Source: Pseudomonas sp. BN411
GTDB taxonomy: Bacteria > Pseudomonadota > Gammaproteobacteria > Pseudomonadales > Pseudomonadaceae
Direction of reading: 5' to 3'
Assembly: GCF_029871235.1 (NCBI RefSeq)
Contig: NZ_SSOM01000080.1
Coordinates: forward strand, 248,152-312,151
DNA length: 64,000 nt
Under the pieces are notes generated by a model. The model was not told the DNA's origin and searched no databases. It saw only the letters and a program-made list of their open reading frames with translations. Each line of letters begins with the position of its first letter. Positions within the stretch are counted from its first letter, which is position 1. The translations under genes were made by a program, and so were the position numbers. This document shows, one piece after another, positions 9,341-18,989 of this stretch.

Positions 9341-9799
9341 TCACCCGGCCTGCCACTCAACCGGCTCACCGCTGTTGGCCCAACCCTCGTGACGTGGCAA
9401 GCCATCTTCCGGCAGGGTCAGTAGAGGGTGTTTGGAACGCACGAACACATAGCGATCCGGCTTGCCGCCGACATCGCACTCGCGGTCCAGGGTCGGGACA
9501 TGCACCAGTTCGAAATCCGGGAAGCTGTCCACGTGCAGGTACATGTGGCAACCGCATTCGGAGCAGAAATAGCGGTGGCAGGTGGACTTGGAATGGAAGC
9601 ACTTGAGCTTGCCGGCATTGGCGGTGATCTTGAAGGCGCTTCGGTCCACCACTGCGATGATCGCCATGGCGCCGCCGCAGGTATCAGTGCAATCGGTGCA
9701 CAGGCAGTAATGCACTTCCGCAGGTCGGGCGCTGTATTCGTAGCGCACCGGGTTGTCGTCGCACCGGCAGCCGCCGACCGCCTTGAATGACTCGGTCAT
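9341..9799 (-). CDS. GFA-domain protein (Zn-binding, glutathione-dependent formaldehyde-activating family)
   Basis: A 152-residue protein with the paired cysteines of the GFA (Mss4-like) fold: GGCRCDD, HYCLCTDC and YFCSECGCHMY. Members bind zinc; most do not have an established formaldehyde role. The ATG at 9799 is preferred because GGGAG lies 8 bases upstream, whereas the ATG two codons earlier abuts it. It converges on the LysR gene 8450 with a 15-bp gap. Confidence 0.85.
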   Translation of the reverse strand: MTESFKAVGGCRCDDNPVRYEYSARPAEVHYCLCTDCTDTCGGAMAIIAVVDRSAFKITANAGKLKCFHSKSTCHRYFCSECGCHMYLHVDSFPDFELVHVPTLDRECDVGGKPDRYVFVRSKHPLLTLPEDGLPRHEGWANSGEPVEWQAG

Positions 9800-9973
9800 G
9801 ACCATTCTCCCATCGAAGTTGAACCTGACGCCCGCGCCGGAGCGTGCCGGCGTGCACCGGCGAGGACCTGGTTCGTGGATGTGGGAAGAACGCCGGGAAA
9901 CCGCCCCGGAGCGGGCAAATGCCCGCGCAGGTACGGATCAGGTGGGTCTCACCGCTGCACTGTTCAGATTAGT

Positions 9974-11143
9974 TCAGAGCCTGCCGTGCAGTGCCTTCTC
10001 GAAGATGCGGCTGTAGGTCTGCGCGTCGTACGGCACCGGGTTGGTGCCCGCCGAGGGATCGACTTCCGCCATCCGCCCGACCTGTTCGATACGCGCATCA
10101 TCGATGCCGATGTCCCCGAGGCTATGGGGAATGTCCAGCTCGCTGCGCAGGTTCACCACCCAGTCGAGCACGCCGGCGAAGCCCGCCTTGGGCAGCCCGA
10201 GGTAGCGGGAAAGGCGAGCCATGGGGCCTTCGATATGGGCGCGATTGGCCTGCAGCACATAAGGCATCAGCACGGCATTCAGCAGGCCGTGGTGGGCGTC
10301 GTAGAGCGCGCCGAGGGGATGGGCCAGCGCATGCATGGCGCCGAGGCCGCGCTGGAATGCGGTGGCGCCCATGCTGGAGGCCACCAGCATCTGCAGCCGG
10401 GCCTCCACGTCGCTGCCTTTGGCGGAGGCCCGTGGCAGGTAGTCCTTGACCAGGCGCATGCCCTCCAGGGCGATGCCTTCGGCCATCGGGTGGTAGAGCG
10501 GTGAGCAGTAGGCTTCCAGGCTGTGGGACAGCGCGTCCATGCCGGTGGCAGCGGTGATTTTCGGCGGGAGGCCGACGGTGAGTTCCGGGTCGAGGATGAC
10601 GATGGCCGGCAGCATGCGAGCGTGGAAGATGATGCGCTTGATATGTGCCTGGTCGTCGGTAATGACCGCCGCGCGTCCCACTTCGGAACCGGTGCCCGCG
10701 GTGGTGGGCACGGCGACCACCGGCGCCATGCCGGCCACGTTGACCCGAGAGGCGTTGTCACCGACATCTTCGAAGTCCCACAGCGGACGGTCCTGCCCCA
10801 CCATCAGCGCGATGGCTTTGCCGGCGTCCAGCGCCGAGCCGCCGCCGTAGGCGATCACGCCGTCGTGCCCGCCGGCCTTGAAGGCGGCCACGCCATCCAT
10901 CACGTTCGGCCCGGTGGGGTTGCCCTTGATCTGGTGGAAGAGCCCGGCCTTGAGCCCCGAGTCGCGGCATAGGCGCAGGGCCGCGTCGATCATCGGCATC
11001 GCGGCAAGGCCGGGGTCGGTGACCAGCAGCGGCGCGCGCATGCCCAGTTCGCGACACGCCGCGTTCAGCTCGGCAATGCGCCCGGCGCCGACGCGCACCG
11101 AGGTCGGGTAGTTCCAGTTCATGCGGAAGTGGCTCAGGTCCAT
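9974..11143 (-). CDS. Iron-containing alcohol dehydrogenase
   Basis: A 389-residue group III alcohol dehydrogenase. It has the NAD(P)-binding GGGSALDAGKAIA segment near residue 95, the DALSHSLEAYCSPLYHP stretch supplying Asp/His iron ligands, and the ALAHPLGALYDAHHG ligand motif. The ATG with GAGG upstream is used rather than a GTG four codons earlier. It directly follows the aldehyde dehydrogenase gene (11152), so the pair can oxidise an alcohol to the acid through its aldehyde. Substrate cannot be told from sequence. Confidence 0.92.
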   Translation of the reverse strand: MDLSHFRMNWNYPTSVRVGAGRIAELNAACRELGMRAPLLVTDPGLAAMPMIDAALRLCRDSGLKAGLFHQIKGNPTGPNVMDGVAAFKAGGHDGVIAYGGGSALDAGKAIALMVGQDRPLWDFEDVGDNASRVNVAGMAPVVAVPTTAGTGSEVGRAAVITDDQAHIKRIIFHARMLPAIVILDPELTVGLPPKITAATGMDALSHSLEAYCSPLYHPMAEGIALEGMRLVKDYLPRASAKGSDVEARLQMLVASSMGATAFQRGLGAMHALAHPLGALYDAHHGLLNAVLMPYVLQANRAHIEGPMARLSRYLGLPKAGFAGVLDWVVNLRSELDIPHSLGDIGIDDARIEQVGRMAEVDPSAGTNPVPYDAQTYSRIFEKALHGRL

Positions 11144-11151
11144 GGGACGCC

Positions 11152-12543
11152 TCACAGGCTGGTCTTGAAGTGGAAGGACTTGGGCCGGGTCAGGTGCTCA
11201 TAGCCCACCCGTGACAGGGTGCAGCCCCGCCCGGATTGCTTGACGCCGGTCCAGGCCAGTGCCGGGTCCAGGTAGTCGCAGCGGTTGAGGAACACCGTGC
11301 CCGCCTCCACCCGGTCGGCCAGCTCCAGGGCAGCGGTTTCATCCTGGCTGAAGATGGCAGCGGTCAATCCGTAGGGACTGTCGTTCATCAATGCCAGCGC
11401 CTCCTCGTCGTCGCGCACCTTCTGGATGCCCACCACCGGGCCGAAGGATTCCTCGTTCATCACCCGCATGCCGTGATGAACGCCAGTCAGCACCTGCGGT
11501 GCCAGGTAGGCGCTGCCAGGCTCGTCGCGCACAAAGGCAGCCGGGTCCAGATGGGCCTTGGCGCCCTGCCCCACGGCTTCGCGGATCTGCGCCCGAACGA
11601 ACTCCGCCGCTTCCGCCCGGACCAGCGGCCCCAGGGTGGTTTCCGGATCGTCGGAACGCCCGAGTCGGTACTGGCCCACCAGCGCCACGGCCTGCTCGAC
11701 GAAGTCATCGAAGAGATCGGCATGCACGTAGATGCGTTCGATACCGCAGCAGGACTGGCCGGAATTGAAGAACGCGCCGTCGATGGCGGTCTCCACCGCG
11801 TGAGCGAGGTTGGCATCCGCCCGCACGTAGGCCGGGTCCTTGCCGCCCAGTTCCAGCCCGGTGCTGATGAAGCGTCCGGCAGCAGCGCGTTCGACCATGG
11901 CGCCACCCGCCACCGAGCCGGTGAAGGCGACATGACGAACCGGCTCGGCCTGGATCAGTTGCTCGGTGTCGCCGTGGGTCAGGTGCAGGTACTGCAGCAC
12001 GCCGGCCGGCAGGCCCGCATCGGCGAAGACCTCGACCATGCGTTCGGCGCAGAGCGGCGTCTGGGCCGAATGCTTGAGCAGCACGCAGTTGCCCGCCAGC
12101 AGCGCCGGCACCACGGCGTTCACCGCGGTCAGGTAGGGGTAGTTCCAGGGCGCGATCACCAGCGCCAGACCCAGCGGCTCGCGCCGGATCAGCCGAGTGA
12201 AGCCGGGTTTGTCCGGCAAGCGGATGTCGGCCAGGGCGTCTTCGGCGATGTCAGCCATCCAGTTGGCGCGTTCGACGAAGCCGCGAATTTCACCGGGTGC
12301 ATAGCGGATCGGCCGGCCCATCATCCAGCAGAGTTCTTCCGCCAGTTGCGCCTCGCGGGCGGCGAAGGCAGCAATCGCGCGTCGGGTGATGGCCACACGC
12401 TCGGCAACCGGCACGCCCTTCCACATCCCGCGCGCGGCTTCGGCTCGCCCCAGCGCGGCGGCGACCTCCGCTGAGGAGGCCCAGGGCCGCTCGACGTAGA
12501 CCGAGCCATCGATGGGTGAAAAGGTCTGCAATAGCTTGCTCAT
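11152..12543 (-). CDS. NAD(P)-dependent aldehyde dehydrogenase
   Basis: A 463-residue aldehyde dehydrogenase with catalytic Glu at about 231 (LELGGKDP) and Cys at about 265 (GQSCCGIER), plus PWNYPYLTAV for cofactor binding. A strong GGGGGGA ribosome site precedes the ATG at 12543. It forms an operon with the iron-dependent alcohol dehydrogenase downstream. The general function is secure; the substrate is unknown. Confidence 0.93.
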   Translation of the reverse strand: MSKLLQTFSPIDGSVYVERPWASSAEVAAALGRAEAARGMWKGVPVAERVAITRRAIAAFAAREAQLAEELCWMMGRPIRYAPGEIRGFVERANWMADIAEDALADIRLPDKPGFTRLIRREPLGLALVIAPWNYPYLTAVNAVVPALLAGNCVLLKHSAQTPLCAERMVEVFADAGLPAGVLQYLHLTHGDTEQLIQAEPVRHVAFTGSVAGGAMVERAAAGRFISTGLELGGKDPAYVRADANLAHAVETAIDGAFFNSGQSCCGIERIYVHADLFDDFVEQAVALVGQYRLGRSDDPETTLGPLVRAEAAEFVRAQIREAVGQGAKAHLDPAAFVRDEPGSAYLAPQVLTGVHHGMRVMNEESFGPVVGIQKVRDDEEALALMNDSPYGLTAAIFSQDETAALELADRVEAGTVFLNRCDYLDPALAWTGVKQSGRGCTLSRVGYEHLTRPKSFHFKTSL

Positions 12544-12593
12544 GGAGCGATCCCCCCTGGATTGCCTGCCTTGATTCAGCCTAGCCAACGCGT

Positions 12594-13400
12594 CTACTGG
12601 CCGAAGACTTCCTTGAACAGCGCCTGCATGTCGGCCCAGGAGTTTTCATCGGCCACCTTGCTGTAGCCGAGATCCGGCCCCTTCTCGCTGCCGTGGCCGG
12701 CATGGCTCAGGCGATCAGCGTCCGGGTTGCTGAAGCTGTGCTTGGCCTTGGGCTGGATCACGACCCGGTAATCCACCTGGGCGGCGTCGAACTCGTCCTT
12801 GAAGGTGTTGACCGACGCCATGGGCACCAGGGTGTCCTTCTCGCCATGCTCCACCAGCACCTTGGCCTTGACCGCGCCCGGCTTGGCGGCCGAAGTAGCG
12901 GCCAGCACGCCGTGGAAGCTGACGACTGCGGCCAGGGGCACGCCTTCGCGGGCCATGTCGAGCACCACCTTGCCGCCGAAGCAGTAGCCGATGGCGGCGA
13001 GCTTGTCGGGGTCGGTCTGGGGCTGGGCTTTCAGCAGATCGAGGCCGGCGAGGAAGCGCGCCTTGGCCGCCGGCGCACTGGCCAGCGCGGCCTGCATGAA
13101 CGCCTGGGCATCGGCCGGGTGCTCGGTGTTTTTGCCGTCGCCGTACATGTCGATGGCCAGGGCGCTGTAGCCAAGGGCGGCGAGATCGCGGGCGCGGCGC
13201 TTGCTGTAGTCGTTGAGCCCCCACCACTCGTGGACCACTACCACGCCCGGACGCTTGCCGGTGATGGCGTCGTCGTAGGCGTAGTAACCGATCAGGGAGG
13301 TGCCGTCCGGGGCTTTGTAGGGGATTTCACTGGTCTTGATTTCAGCCTGGGCGAGGCTGGTGCCGAGGAGCAGCGCCAGCAACAGGGCGATTCTGGACAT
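12594..13400 (-). CDS. Exported dienelactone hydrolase family protein
   Basis: A 268-residue protein with a cleavable signal peptide (about 1-19, ending AQA-E), so it is probably periplasmic. The dienelactone hydrolase fold shows VHEWWG (Glu at about 58), the nucleophile Cys at about 140 in GYCFGG, Asp at about 189 and His at about 221 in KAKHSF. The triad is therefore complete and Cys-based as in ClcD. A GGAGGA site precedes the ATG at 13400. The physiological substrate is unknown; cytosolic chloroaromatic catabolism is unlikely given export. Confidence 0.9.
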   Translation of the reverse strand: MSRIALLLALLLGTSLAQAEIKTSEIPYKAPDGTSLIGYYAYDDAITGKRPGVVVVHEWWGLNDYSKRRARDLAALGYSALAIDMYGDGKNTEHPADAQAFMQAALASAPAAKARFLAGLDLLKAQPQTDPDKLAAIGYCFGGKVVLDMAREGVPLAAVVSFHGVLAATSAAKPGAVKAKVLVEHGEKDTLVPMASVNTFKDEFDAAQVDYRVVIQPKAKHSFSNPDADRLSHAGHGSEKGPDLGYSKVADENSWADMQALFKEVFGQ

Positions 13401-13538
13401 GCAGCTTTCCTCCAACCGGAAGTGAGAAGAACGACTGCATCCAGTGTCGCGCGTTTGCCGGATTTCGCCAGCAATCCCGGGAAGGAAACGTGGTGAATAC
13501 GAATTGAGAGGGGTATCTCGGGTAGTGCCATCGGTTTT

Positions 13539-13603
13539 GTAGGAGCGAGCTTGCTCGCGAAAAAGCTCCAAGCACGATCTTCGCGAGCAAGCTCGCTCCC
13601 ACA
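13539..13603. repeat. REP-type inverted repeat
   Basis: GTAGGAGCGAGCTTGCTCGCG and its inverted partner TCGCGAGCAAGCTCGCTCC face each other. Same family as 1208-1258. It lies beyond the end of the 13606 gene and could stabilise its transcript. Confidence 0.85.
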
Positions 13604-13605
13604 GG

Positions 13606-14229
13606 TCAGTCCCGGTCCAGCAGGTGGAAGCGCGGCAACGAGAGCCTCCAGTGGATGGCCGCGAGGCGGATCAGCAGGACCACCAGCATCGCCGCCGCAG
13701 AGACCAGCCAGCCCGGCAGAGCCAACTCGCGCAAGGCCAGGAAGACCAGGGAACCGGCGATGCAGGCGATGGCGTAGATCTCCTTCTGGAAGATCAGCGG
13801 CACCTCGTTGCAGATAATGTCGCGCAATACGCCGCCACCCACGCCGGTGATCACCCCCATGATCACCGCCGTGCCCGGCTGCAGGTGGTGCTGCAGGGCG
13901 ACTTCGGTGCCGTAGACGGTGAACACCGCCAGGCCGAAGGCATCCGCCAGCAGCAGGCCGGTTTCGTTGATCGGCCGGGTCAGGCGAACCCAGAGCACCG
14001 TGCCCACGGCAGCCAGGGAGGCGACCAGGATGTAGGTGTCGTCCCTGATCCAGCTCACCGGGTGGTTGCCGAGGATGACATCACGCAGCGTGCCGCCGCC
14101 CAGCGCAGTGATGATGGCGATCACCAGCACGCCGAACAGGTCCATGGATTTGCGCCCGGCCATCAGGGCGCCGGTGATGGCGAAGACCGCTACGCCGAAC
14201 AGGTCTGAAAGGTAGAAGAGTTTCTCCAT
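13606..14229 (-). CDS. TRIC-type cation channel / UPF0126 membrane protein (YicG-like)
   Basis: A 207-residue integral membrane protein made of two repeated three-helix halves. Each half carries a GGG-x-L-R-D kink motif (about 44-50 and 131-137), the hallmark of prokaryotic trimeric intracellular cation channel homologues. About seven membrane segments are apparent. Transport of K+ or a small solute is inferred from family structures. It is 6 bp from gor and probably read with it. Confidence 0.85.
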   Translation of the reverse strand: MEKLFYLSDLFGVAVFAITGALMAGRKSMDLFGVLVIAIITALGGGTLRDVILGNHPVSWIRDDTYILVASLAAVGTVLWVRLTRPINETGLLLADAFGLAVFTVYGTEVALQHHLQPGTAVIMGVITGVGGGVLRDIICNEVPLIFQKEIYAIACIAGSLVFLALRELALPGWLVSAAAMLVVLLIRLAAIHWRLSLPRFHLLDRD

Positions 14230-14235
14230 TCGGGA

Positions 14236-15594
14236 TCAGGCACCCACCGGGGTACGCATGGTGACGAACTCTTCGGCGGCGGTGGGATGCACGCCGATGG
14301 TGTCGTCGAACATGCGCTTCGTGGCGCCGGCCTTGATCGCCACGGCCAGGCCCTGGACGATCTCGCCGGCATCCGGCCCGACCATGTGGCAGCCGAGGAC
14401 GCGGTCGGTTTCGGCGTCCACCACCAGCTTCATCAGGGTGCGTTCCTGGTTCTCGGTCAGGGTCAGTTTCATGGGCCGGAAGCGGCTCTCGAAAATCTTC
14501 ACCTTGTGACCGCTGGCGCGCGCCTGCTGCTCGGTCAGGCCGACCGTACCGATGTTGGGCAGGCTGAACACGGCGGTGGGAATGTGCTGATAGTCCACCG
14601 GACGGTATTCCTCCGGCTTGAACAGGCGGCGGGCGACGGCCATGCCTTCGGCCAGGGCGACTGGCGTGAGCTGCACGCGGCCGATCACATCGCCCAGGGC
14701 GAGGATGGACGGTTCGGTGGTCTGGAACTGCTCGTCCACCTTGACGAAGCCACGCTCGTCCAGCTCGACGCCGGTCGTTTCCAGGCCCAGGTCGTCGAGC
14801 ATCGGGCGGCGACCGGTGGCGTAGAACACGCAATCGGTTTCCAGGTGGCGGCCATCCCGCAGGGTGGCCAGCAGGCTGCCGTCTGGCTGTTTCTCGATAC
14901 TGGCGATATCGGCGTTGAACTGCAGGTTCATGCCCTTCTTGCCCAGCTCATCACGCAGGTGCGTGCGCACGGCGTCATCGAAGCCGCGCAGGAACAGCTC
15001 GCGACGATAGAGCAGCGTGGTCTGGGCGCCCATGCCGTGGAAGATGGAGGCGAACTCGACGGCGATGTAGCCACCGCCCACCACCAGCACGCGCTTGGGC
15101 AACTGTTCGAGGAAGAAGGCTTCGTTGGAGCTGATGGCGAATTCGCGCCCCGGAATATCCGGGATCTGCGGCCAGCCGCCGGTGGCGATGAGGATGTTCT
15201 TTGCGGTGCAACGCTGACCGGCGACTTCCACGGTGTGCGGGTCCACAAGCCGTGCGTGGCCTTCCAGCAGGGTGACGCCGCTGTTGACCAGCAAGTTGCG
15301 GTAGATGCCATTGAGGCGGTGGATTTCGCGGTTCTTGTTGGCGATCAGGGTGGGCCAGTCGAAACCGGCTTCATCGAGGCTCCAGCCGAATCCCTTGGCC
15401 TGCTCGAAGTCTTCAGCGAAGTGGGCGCCGTAGACCAGCAGCTTCTTCGGCACGCAGCCGACGTTGACGCAGGTGCCGCCCAGGTAGCGGCTCTCGGCGA
15501 CGGCCACGCGGGCTCCGAAGCCGGCCGCAAAGCGCGCCGCACGCACACCGCCGGAACCGGCACCTATGACGAAGAGGTCGAAGTCGTAAGCCAT
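14236..15594 (-). CDS. gor: Glutathione-disulfide reductase
   Basis: NADPH-dependent reduction of glutathione disulfide. The 452-residue flavoprotein has the FAD motif GAGSGG (11-16), the redox pair in [13 protein letters not shown] (Cys 42 and 47), the second dinucleotide motif [10 protein letters not shown], and the C-terminal HPTAAEE (His at about 436, Glu at about 441). The start at 15594 has GGAGA upstream and gives the normal length; a much longer open frame upstream is antisense to the 15691 gene. The order ugd-galU-VOC-gor matches P. aeruginosa as I recall it. Confidence 0.95.
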   Translation of the reverse strand: MAYDFDLFVIGAGSGGVRAARFAAGFGARVAVAESRYLGGTCVNVGCVPKKLLVYGAHFAEDFEQAKGFGWSLDEAGFDWPTLIANKNREIHRLNGIYRNLLVNSGVTLLEGHARLVDPHTVEVAGQRCTAKNILIATGGWPQIPDIPGREFAISSNEAFFLEQLPKRVLVVGGGYIAVEFASIFHGMGAQTTLLYRRELFLRGFDDAVRTHLRDELGKKGMNLQFNADIASIEKQPDGSLLATLRDGRHLETDCVFYATGRRPMLDDLGLETTGVELDERGFVKVDEQFQTTEPSILALGDVIGRVQLTPVALAEGMAVARRLFKPEEYRPVDYQHIPTAVFSLPNIGTVGLTEQQARASGHKVKIFESRFRPMKLTLTENQERTLMKLVVDAETDRVLGCHMVGPDAGEIVQGLAVAIKAGATKRMFDDTIGVHPTAAEEFVTMRTPVGA

Positions 15595-15690
15595 GGCAAG
15601 TCTCCATAAATCAAGCCGCCAGCATACCGGAAGATCTGTCTCTGACCAGTTGCCGGGCCTATTCTTGAGGCATCGAGAAGGAGATTCCCC

Positions 15691-16113
15691 ATGCGCCCCA
15701 CCCTCACCCATGTGGCCCTTCATGTACCGGAGCTCGAACCCTGCGTTCGCTTCTATGCGGACTTCTGCGGGATGCGCGTCATCCACGAGCGTGCCGCCAA
15801 GGGTTCGAAGATCGTGTGGATGGCCGAGCCCGGCAAGGAACACCAGTTCATTTTCGTGATCATGCCCGGGGGCCACGACCGCCACCTCGCCGCGGACGAC
15901 TACAGCCACTTCGGCTTCGCCGTGGACAGCCGTGAACGGGTCGACGCCATCGCCGCCCAGGCCGAGACGGCAGGCTGCCTGATCTGGCCGCCCCGGGACG
16001 AGCCCTATCCCGTGGGCTACTACTGCGGCCTGCGCGACCCGGCGGGAAACTATGTGGAGTTCAGCTATGGCCAGCCGCTCGGGCCGGGGTCGGAGGCGAT
16101 GCCGATTCCGTAG
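15691..16113 (+). CDS. VOC-family dioxygenase/glyoxalase-like protein
   Basis: A 140-residue two-module vicinal oxygen chelate protein. Potential metal ligands are His in LTHVALHV (N-terminal), His in YSHFGFAV, and Glu in NYVEFSYG near the C-terminus. The gene is divergent from gor, and the counterpart in P. aeruginosa is annotated as a ring-cleaving dioxygenase. The true reaction is unknown. Confidence 0.85.
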   Translation: MRPTLTHVALHVPELEPCVRFYADFCGMRVIHERAAKGSKIVWMAEPGKEHQFIFVIMPGGHDRHLAADDYSHFGFAVDSRERVDAIAAQAETAGCLIWPPRDEPYPVGYYCGLRDPAGNYVEFSYGQPLGPGSEAMPIP

Positions 16114-16120
16114 GGGCAGT

Positions 16121-16219
16121 TGTAGGGGCGATTTCAATCGCTATGCGGACCGCAGGTTCGCCCTTCAACATTTAAAAGGGGCAGCTAGGCTGCCCTCAGC
16201 GAATGAATTCGCCCCCACA
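16121..16219. repeat. Single BIME-like palindromic unit
   Basis: Same arms as at 7178, and the same inner sequence beginning atgcggaccgcaggttcgcc and ending with a ggggcagct / agctgccc motif. It lies between the convergent genes 15691 and galU. Confidence 0.9.
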
Positions 16220-16247
16220 GGAAAAAGCGAACACCTTGTGCCACAAA

Positions 16248-16276
16248 TGAAAAAGGCCGCCCGAAGGCGGCCTTTT
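16248..16276. terminator. Bidirectional terminator downstream of galU
   Basis: The hairpin AAAAGGCCGCC-CGAA-GGCGGCCTTTT has A/T runs on both sides. It lies 17 bp past the galU stop and would also stop transcripts from 15691. Confidence 0.9.
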
Positions 16277-16292
16277 CACGGGTTTGGCCCGA

Positions 16293-17132
16293 TCAGTAGG
16301 CCTTGCCGGTCTTGTACAGGTTCTCGAAGCAGTAGTTGGTCGCTTCGATGTAGCCTTCCGCACCACCGCAGTCAAAGCGCTTGCCCTTGAACTTGTAGGC
16401 CAGCACGCAGCCGTCCTGCGCCTGTTTCATCAGGGCGTCGGTGATCTGGATTTCGCCGCCCTTGCCCGGCTCGGTCTGCTCGATCAGATCGAAGATGTCC
16501 GGGGTCAGGATGTAGCGGCCGATGATCGCCAGGTTGGACGGGGCATCTTCCGGCTTCGGTTTTTCCACCATGCTGTTCACGCGGAAGATGTCGTCGCGGA
16601 TCATCTCGCCGGCGATCACGCCGTACTTGGAGGTTTCTTCGCGCGGTACTTCCTGGATGGCGACGATGGAGCAGCGGAACTGGTTGTACAGCTTGACCAT
16701 CTGGGTCAGCACGCCATCGCCTTCCAGGTTCAAGCACAGGTCGTCCGCCAGGACCACGGCAAAGGGCTCGTCGCCGATCAGCGGGCGGCCGCTGAGGATG
16801 GCGTGGCCCAGACCCTTCATTTCCACCTGACGGGTATAGGAGAAGCTGCACTCGTCGATCAGGCGACGGATGCCGACCAGGTATTTCTCCTTGTCGGTGC
16901 CCTTGATCTGGTGCTCCAGCTCGTAGCTGATGTCGAAATGGTCTTCCAGGGCGCGCTTGCCGCGGCCTGTAACGATGGAGATCTCGCTGAGGCCAGCGTC
17001 CAGGGCCTCTTCAACGCCGTACTGGATCAGTGGCTTGTTGACCACTGGCAGCATTTCCTTGGGCATCGCCTTGGTGGCCGGCAGGAAGCGGGTACCGTAA
17101 CCGGCGGCGGGAAACAGGCATTTCTTGATCAT
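16293..17132 (-). CDS. galU: UTP-glucose-1-phosphate uridylyltransferase
   Basis: Makes UDP-glucose for LPS core, trehalose and exopolysaccharide. The 279-residue protein shows the nucleotidyltransferase signature AAGYGTRFLPATKAMPKEML (about 8-27), the LADDLCLN Mg-binding strand and VEKPKPEDAP. Length is typical. The neighbouring ugd uses its product. Confidence 0.97.
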   Translation of the reverse strand: MIKKCLFPAAGYGTRFLPATKAMPKEMLPVVNKPLIQYGVEEALDAGLSEISIVTGRGKRALEDHFDISYELEHQIKGTDKEKYLVGIRRLIDECSFSYTRQVEMKGLGHAILSGRPLIGDEPFAVVLADDLCLNLEGDGVLTQMVKLYNQFRCSIVAIQEVPREETSKYGVIAGEMIRDDIFRVNSMVEKPKPEDAPSNLAIIGRYILTPDIFDLIEQTEPGKGGEIQITDALMKQAQDGCVLAYKFKGKRFDCGGAEGYIEATNYCFENLYKTGKAY

Positions 17133-17179
17133 TTCGATCCTTTGGGGTGGGTGTTATGGCGAATTGCCGCGCAGTCTAA

Positions 17180-18541
17180 TCACGCGGCACTCGCCTTACA
17201 ATGGCCGCTTGCGGGCCGTCCTATGCCCCGATAGAGGAACCCCGCTTCGACCAGCTGCGCCGGCTCGTAGAGGTTGCGTCCATCAAAGATCACGGGCATG
17301 CGCATAAGACCGCGAATCCGCTCGAAGTTCGGTTGGCGGAACTGCTTCCATTCGGTGACCAGCACCAGCGCGTCAGCGCCTGACGCCGCATCGTAGGGGG
17401 AATCCACCAGACGCAACTGGCCGGATTCGACCGCCTTCGGATAACGCGCAGCCACGCCCGCATTGGCCACCGGGTCATGGGCCTGGACCCGTGCGCCGGC
17501 CTGCAGCAAAGCATCCAGCAGCACCAGGCTGGGGGCTTCGCGCAGATCATCGGTACCCGGCTTGAATGCCAGCCCCCAGAGCGCCACCACCCTGCCCTGC
17601 AGGAAGCCGCTGAAATGATCGCGCAGTGCCTGGAACAGCAGCGTCTTCTGCAACGCGTTGCGGGCCTCCACGGCGCGCAGGATGCCGGGCTCCATGCCCT
17701 CCTGCTCGGCAGTGCGGATCAGCGCGCGTACGTCCTTCGGGAAGCAGGAGCCGCCGTAGCCGCAGCCCGCATAGATGAAATGGGTGCCAATGCGCTTGTC
17801 GCTGCCCACGCCGCGGCGCACGTCCTCGATGTCCACGCCCAGCCGCGCGCAGATGCCGGCCATCTCGTTCATGAAGGAAATCTTGGTGGCGAGGAAGGCG
17901 TTGGAGGCGTACTTGGTGAACTCGGCCGCACGCACGCTCATGGCCAGCACCCGTTCGTGATTGCGCAGGAATGGCGCATAGAGGCGGCGCAGGTGTTCAG
18001 TGGCTTCCGCGTCGTCACAGCCGATGATGACCCGGTCTGGGCGCATGAAGTCGTCGATGGCCGAGCCTTCCTTGAGGAACTCCGGATTGCTCGCGACCTG
18101 GACCTTGAAGCCCAGACCGCGCGCGGCAAGACCGTCATGGATGCGTTGGGCGACGCGCTCCGCCGTACCCACCGGCACCGTGGACTTGTCGACCACCAGG
18201 CAGGGGCGCCTGAGGCTGGCGCCCAGCTCGTCGGCCACGCCCAGCACATGGGAGAGGTCGGCCGAGCCGTCTTCGCCGCTGGGGGTGCCGACGGCGATGA
18301 AGATGACGTCCGCCTGGTGCACGCCCTCTTCTATATTCGCGGTGAAACTCAGCTGGCCGCTGGCGAGATGGGACTGAAGCATGGGCTCCAGGCCGGGTTC
18401 GTAGATGGGTACCTGGCCCCGGGAAAGGCGCGCCAGGCGGAAGGGATCACGCTCTACACAGCTCACCTGGTTGCCCATTTCGGCAAAGCAGGTAGCCGTC
18501 ACCAAACCCACATAACCCGCACCAATCACGCATAGCCGCAT
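17180..18541 (-). CDS. ugd: UDP-glucose 6-dehydrogenase
   Basis: Oxidises UDP-glucose to UDP-glucuronate with NAD+. The 453-residue protein has the N-terminal GAGYVG motif (7-12), the catalytic Lys at about 210 (EFTKYASNAFLATK) and the nucleophile Cys at about 266 (GYGGSCFPKD). The start at 18541 follows a GGAGGGG ribosome site. It lies just upstream of galU on the same strand, separated by 47 bp, so the two can be cotranscribed. Confidence 0.96.
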   Translation of the reverse strand: MRLCVIGAGYVGLVTATCFAEMGNQVSCVERDPFRLARLSRGQVPIYEPGLEPMLQSHLASGQLSFTANIEEGVHQADVIFIAVGTPSGEDGSADLSHVLGVADELGASLRRPCLVVDKSTVPVGTAERVAQRIHDGLAARGLGFKVQVASNPEFLKEGSAIDDFMRPDRVIIGCDDAEATEHLRRLYAPFLRNHERVLAMSVRAAEFTKYASNAFLATKISFMNEMAGICARLGVDIEDVRRGVGSDKRIGTHFIYAGCGYGGSCFPKDVRALIRTAEQEGMEPGILRAVEARNALQKTLLFQALRDHFSGFLQGRVVALWGLAFKPGTDDLREAPSLVLLDALLQAGARVQAHDPVANAGVAARYPKAVESGQLRLVDSPYDAASGADALVLVTEWKQFRQPNFERIRGLMRMPVIFDGRNLYEPAQLVEAGFLYRGIGRPASGHCKASAA

Positions 18542-18651
18542 GGAGAGCCCCTCCGCCAGTAATAGGCGGATTCCATCCAAGGCACGTGGCAGTGCCGTGA
18601 CAGTGACATGACAGTACGGAGAAACAGCGACGGCCCGATCGGGCCGTCCGG

Positions 18652-18936
18652 TCAGGATTCCTGCGGGAGCTCGTTCAGTTCCAGCTCCACCAGGGCTTCG
18701 TTGCCCTCGTGGTGAATGGGTTGGTCGCTGTAGACGGCCAGTGCTTCCCAGTGCTGGTCCAATCCGGCGCCGATGGCGGCCAGGTGGTCGATCATGCGCC
18801 TTCCCGCGCTCTTCACCGATGGGTCCTCGCTGCGCATCATCTCGAACGACATTTCGCTCATTGCCGCCGTGAGATGCGTGAGGCTCCGGGTGGTCAGGCT
18901 GAGCAATCGCACCAGGTGCTGCTCTTTCGATTCCAT
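18652..18936 (-). CDS. Small conserved hypothetical protein
   Basis: A 94-residue soluble, mainly helical and acidic protein (begins MESKEQHLVRLLSL, ends VELELNELPQES). GAGAGG lies 6 bases before the ATG at 18936; an ATG nine codons earlier is possible. I do not recognise a domain. Its place just upstream of ugd matches a hypothetical gene in P. aeruginosa as I recall, so it is probably core rather than island DNA. Confidence 0.7.
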   Translation of the reverse strand: MESKEQHLVRLLSLTTRSLTHLTAAMSEMSFEMMRSEDPSVKSAGRRMIDHLAAIGAGLDQHWEALAVYSDQPIHHEGNEALVELELNELPQES

Positions 18937-18989
18937 TCGATACCTCTCTTTCACCTGATCCATTCAGGTTCCCCTAAAGCTAGCCGAAA

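Noticed and set aside
15595-16137. N-terminal extension of gor
   Set aside because: The extra 181 residues are antisense to the VOC gene at 15691; the internal ATG has a ribosome site and gives the normal length.
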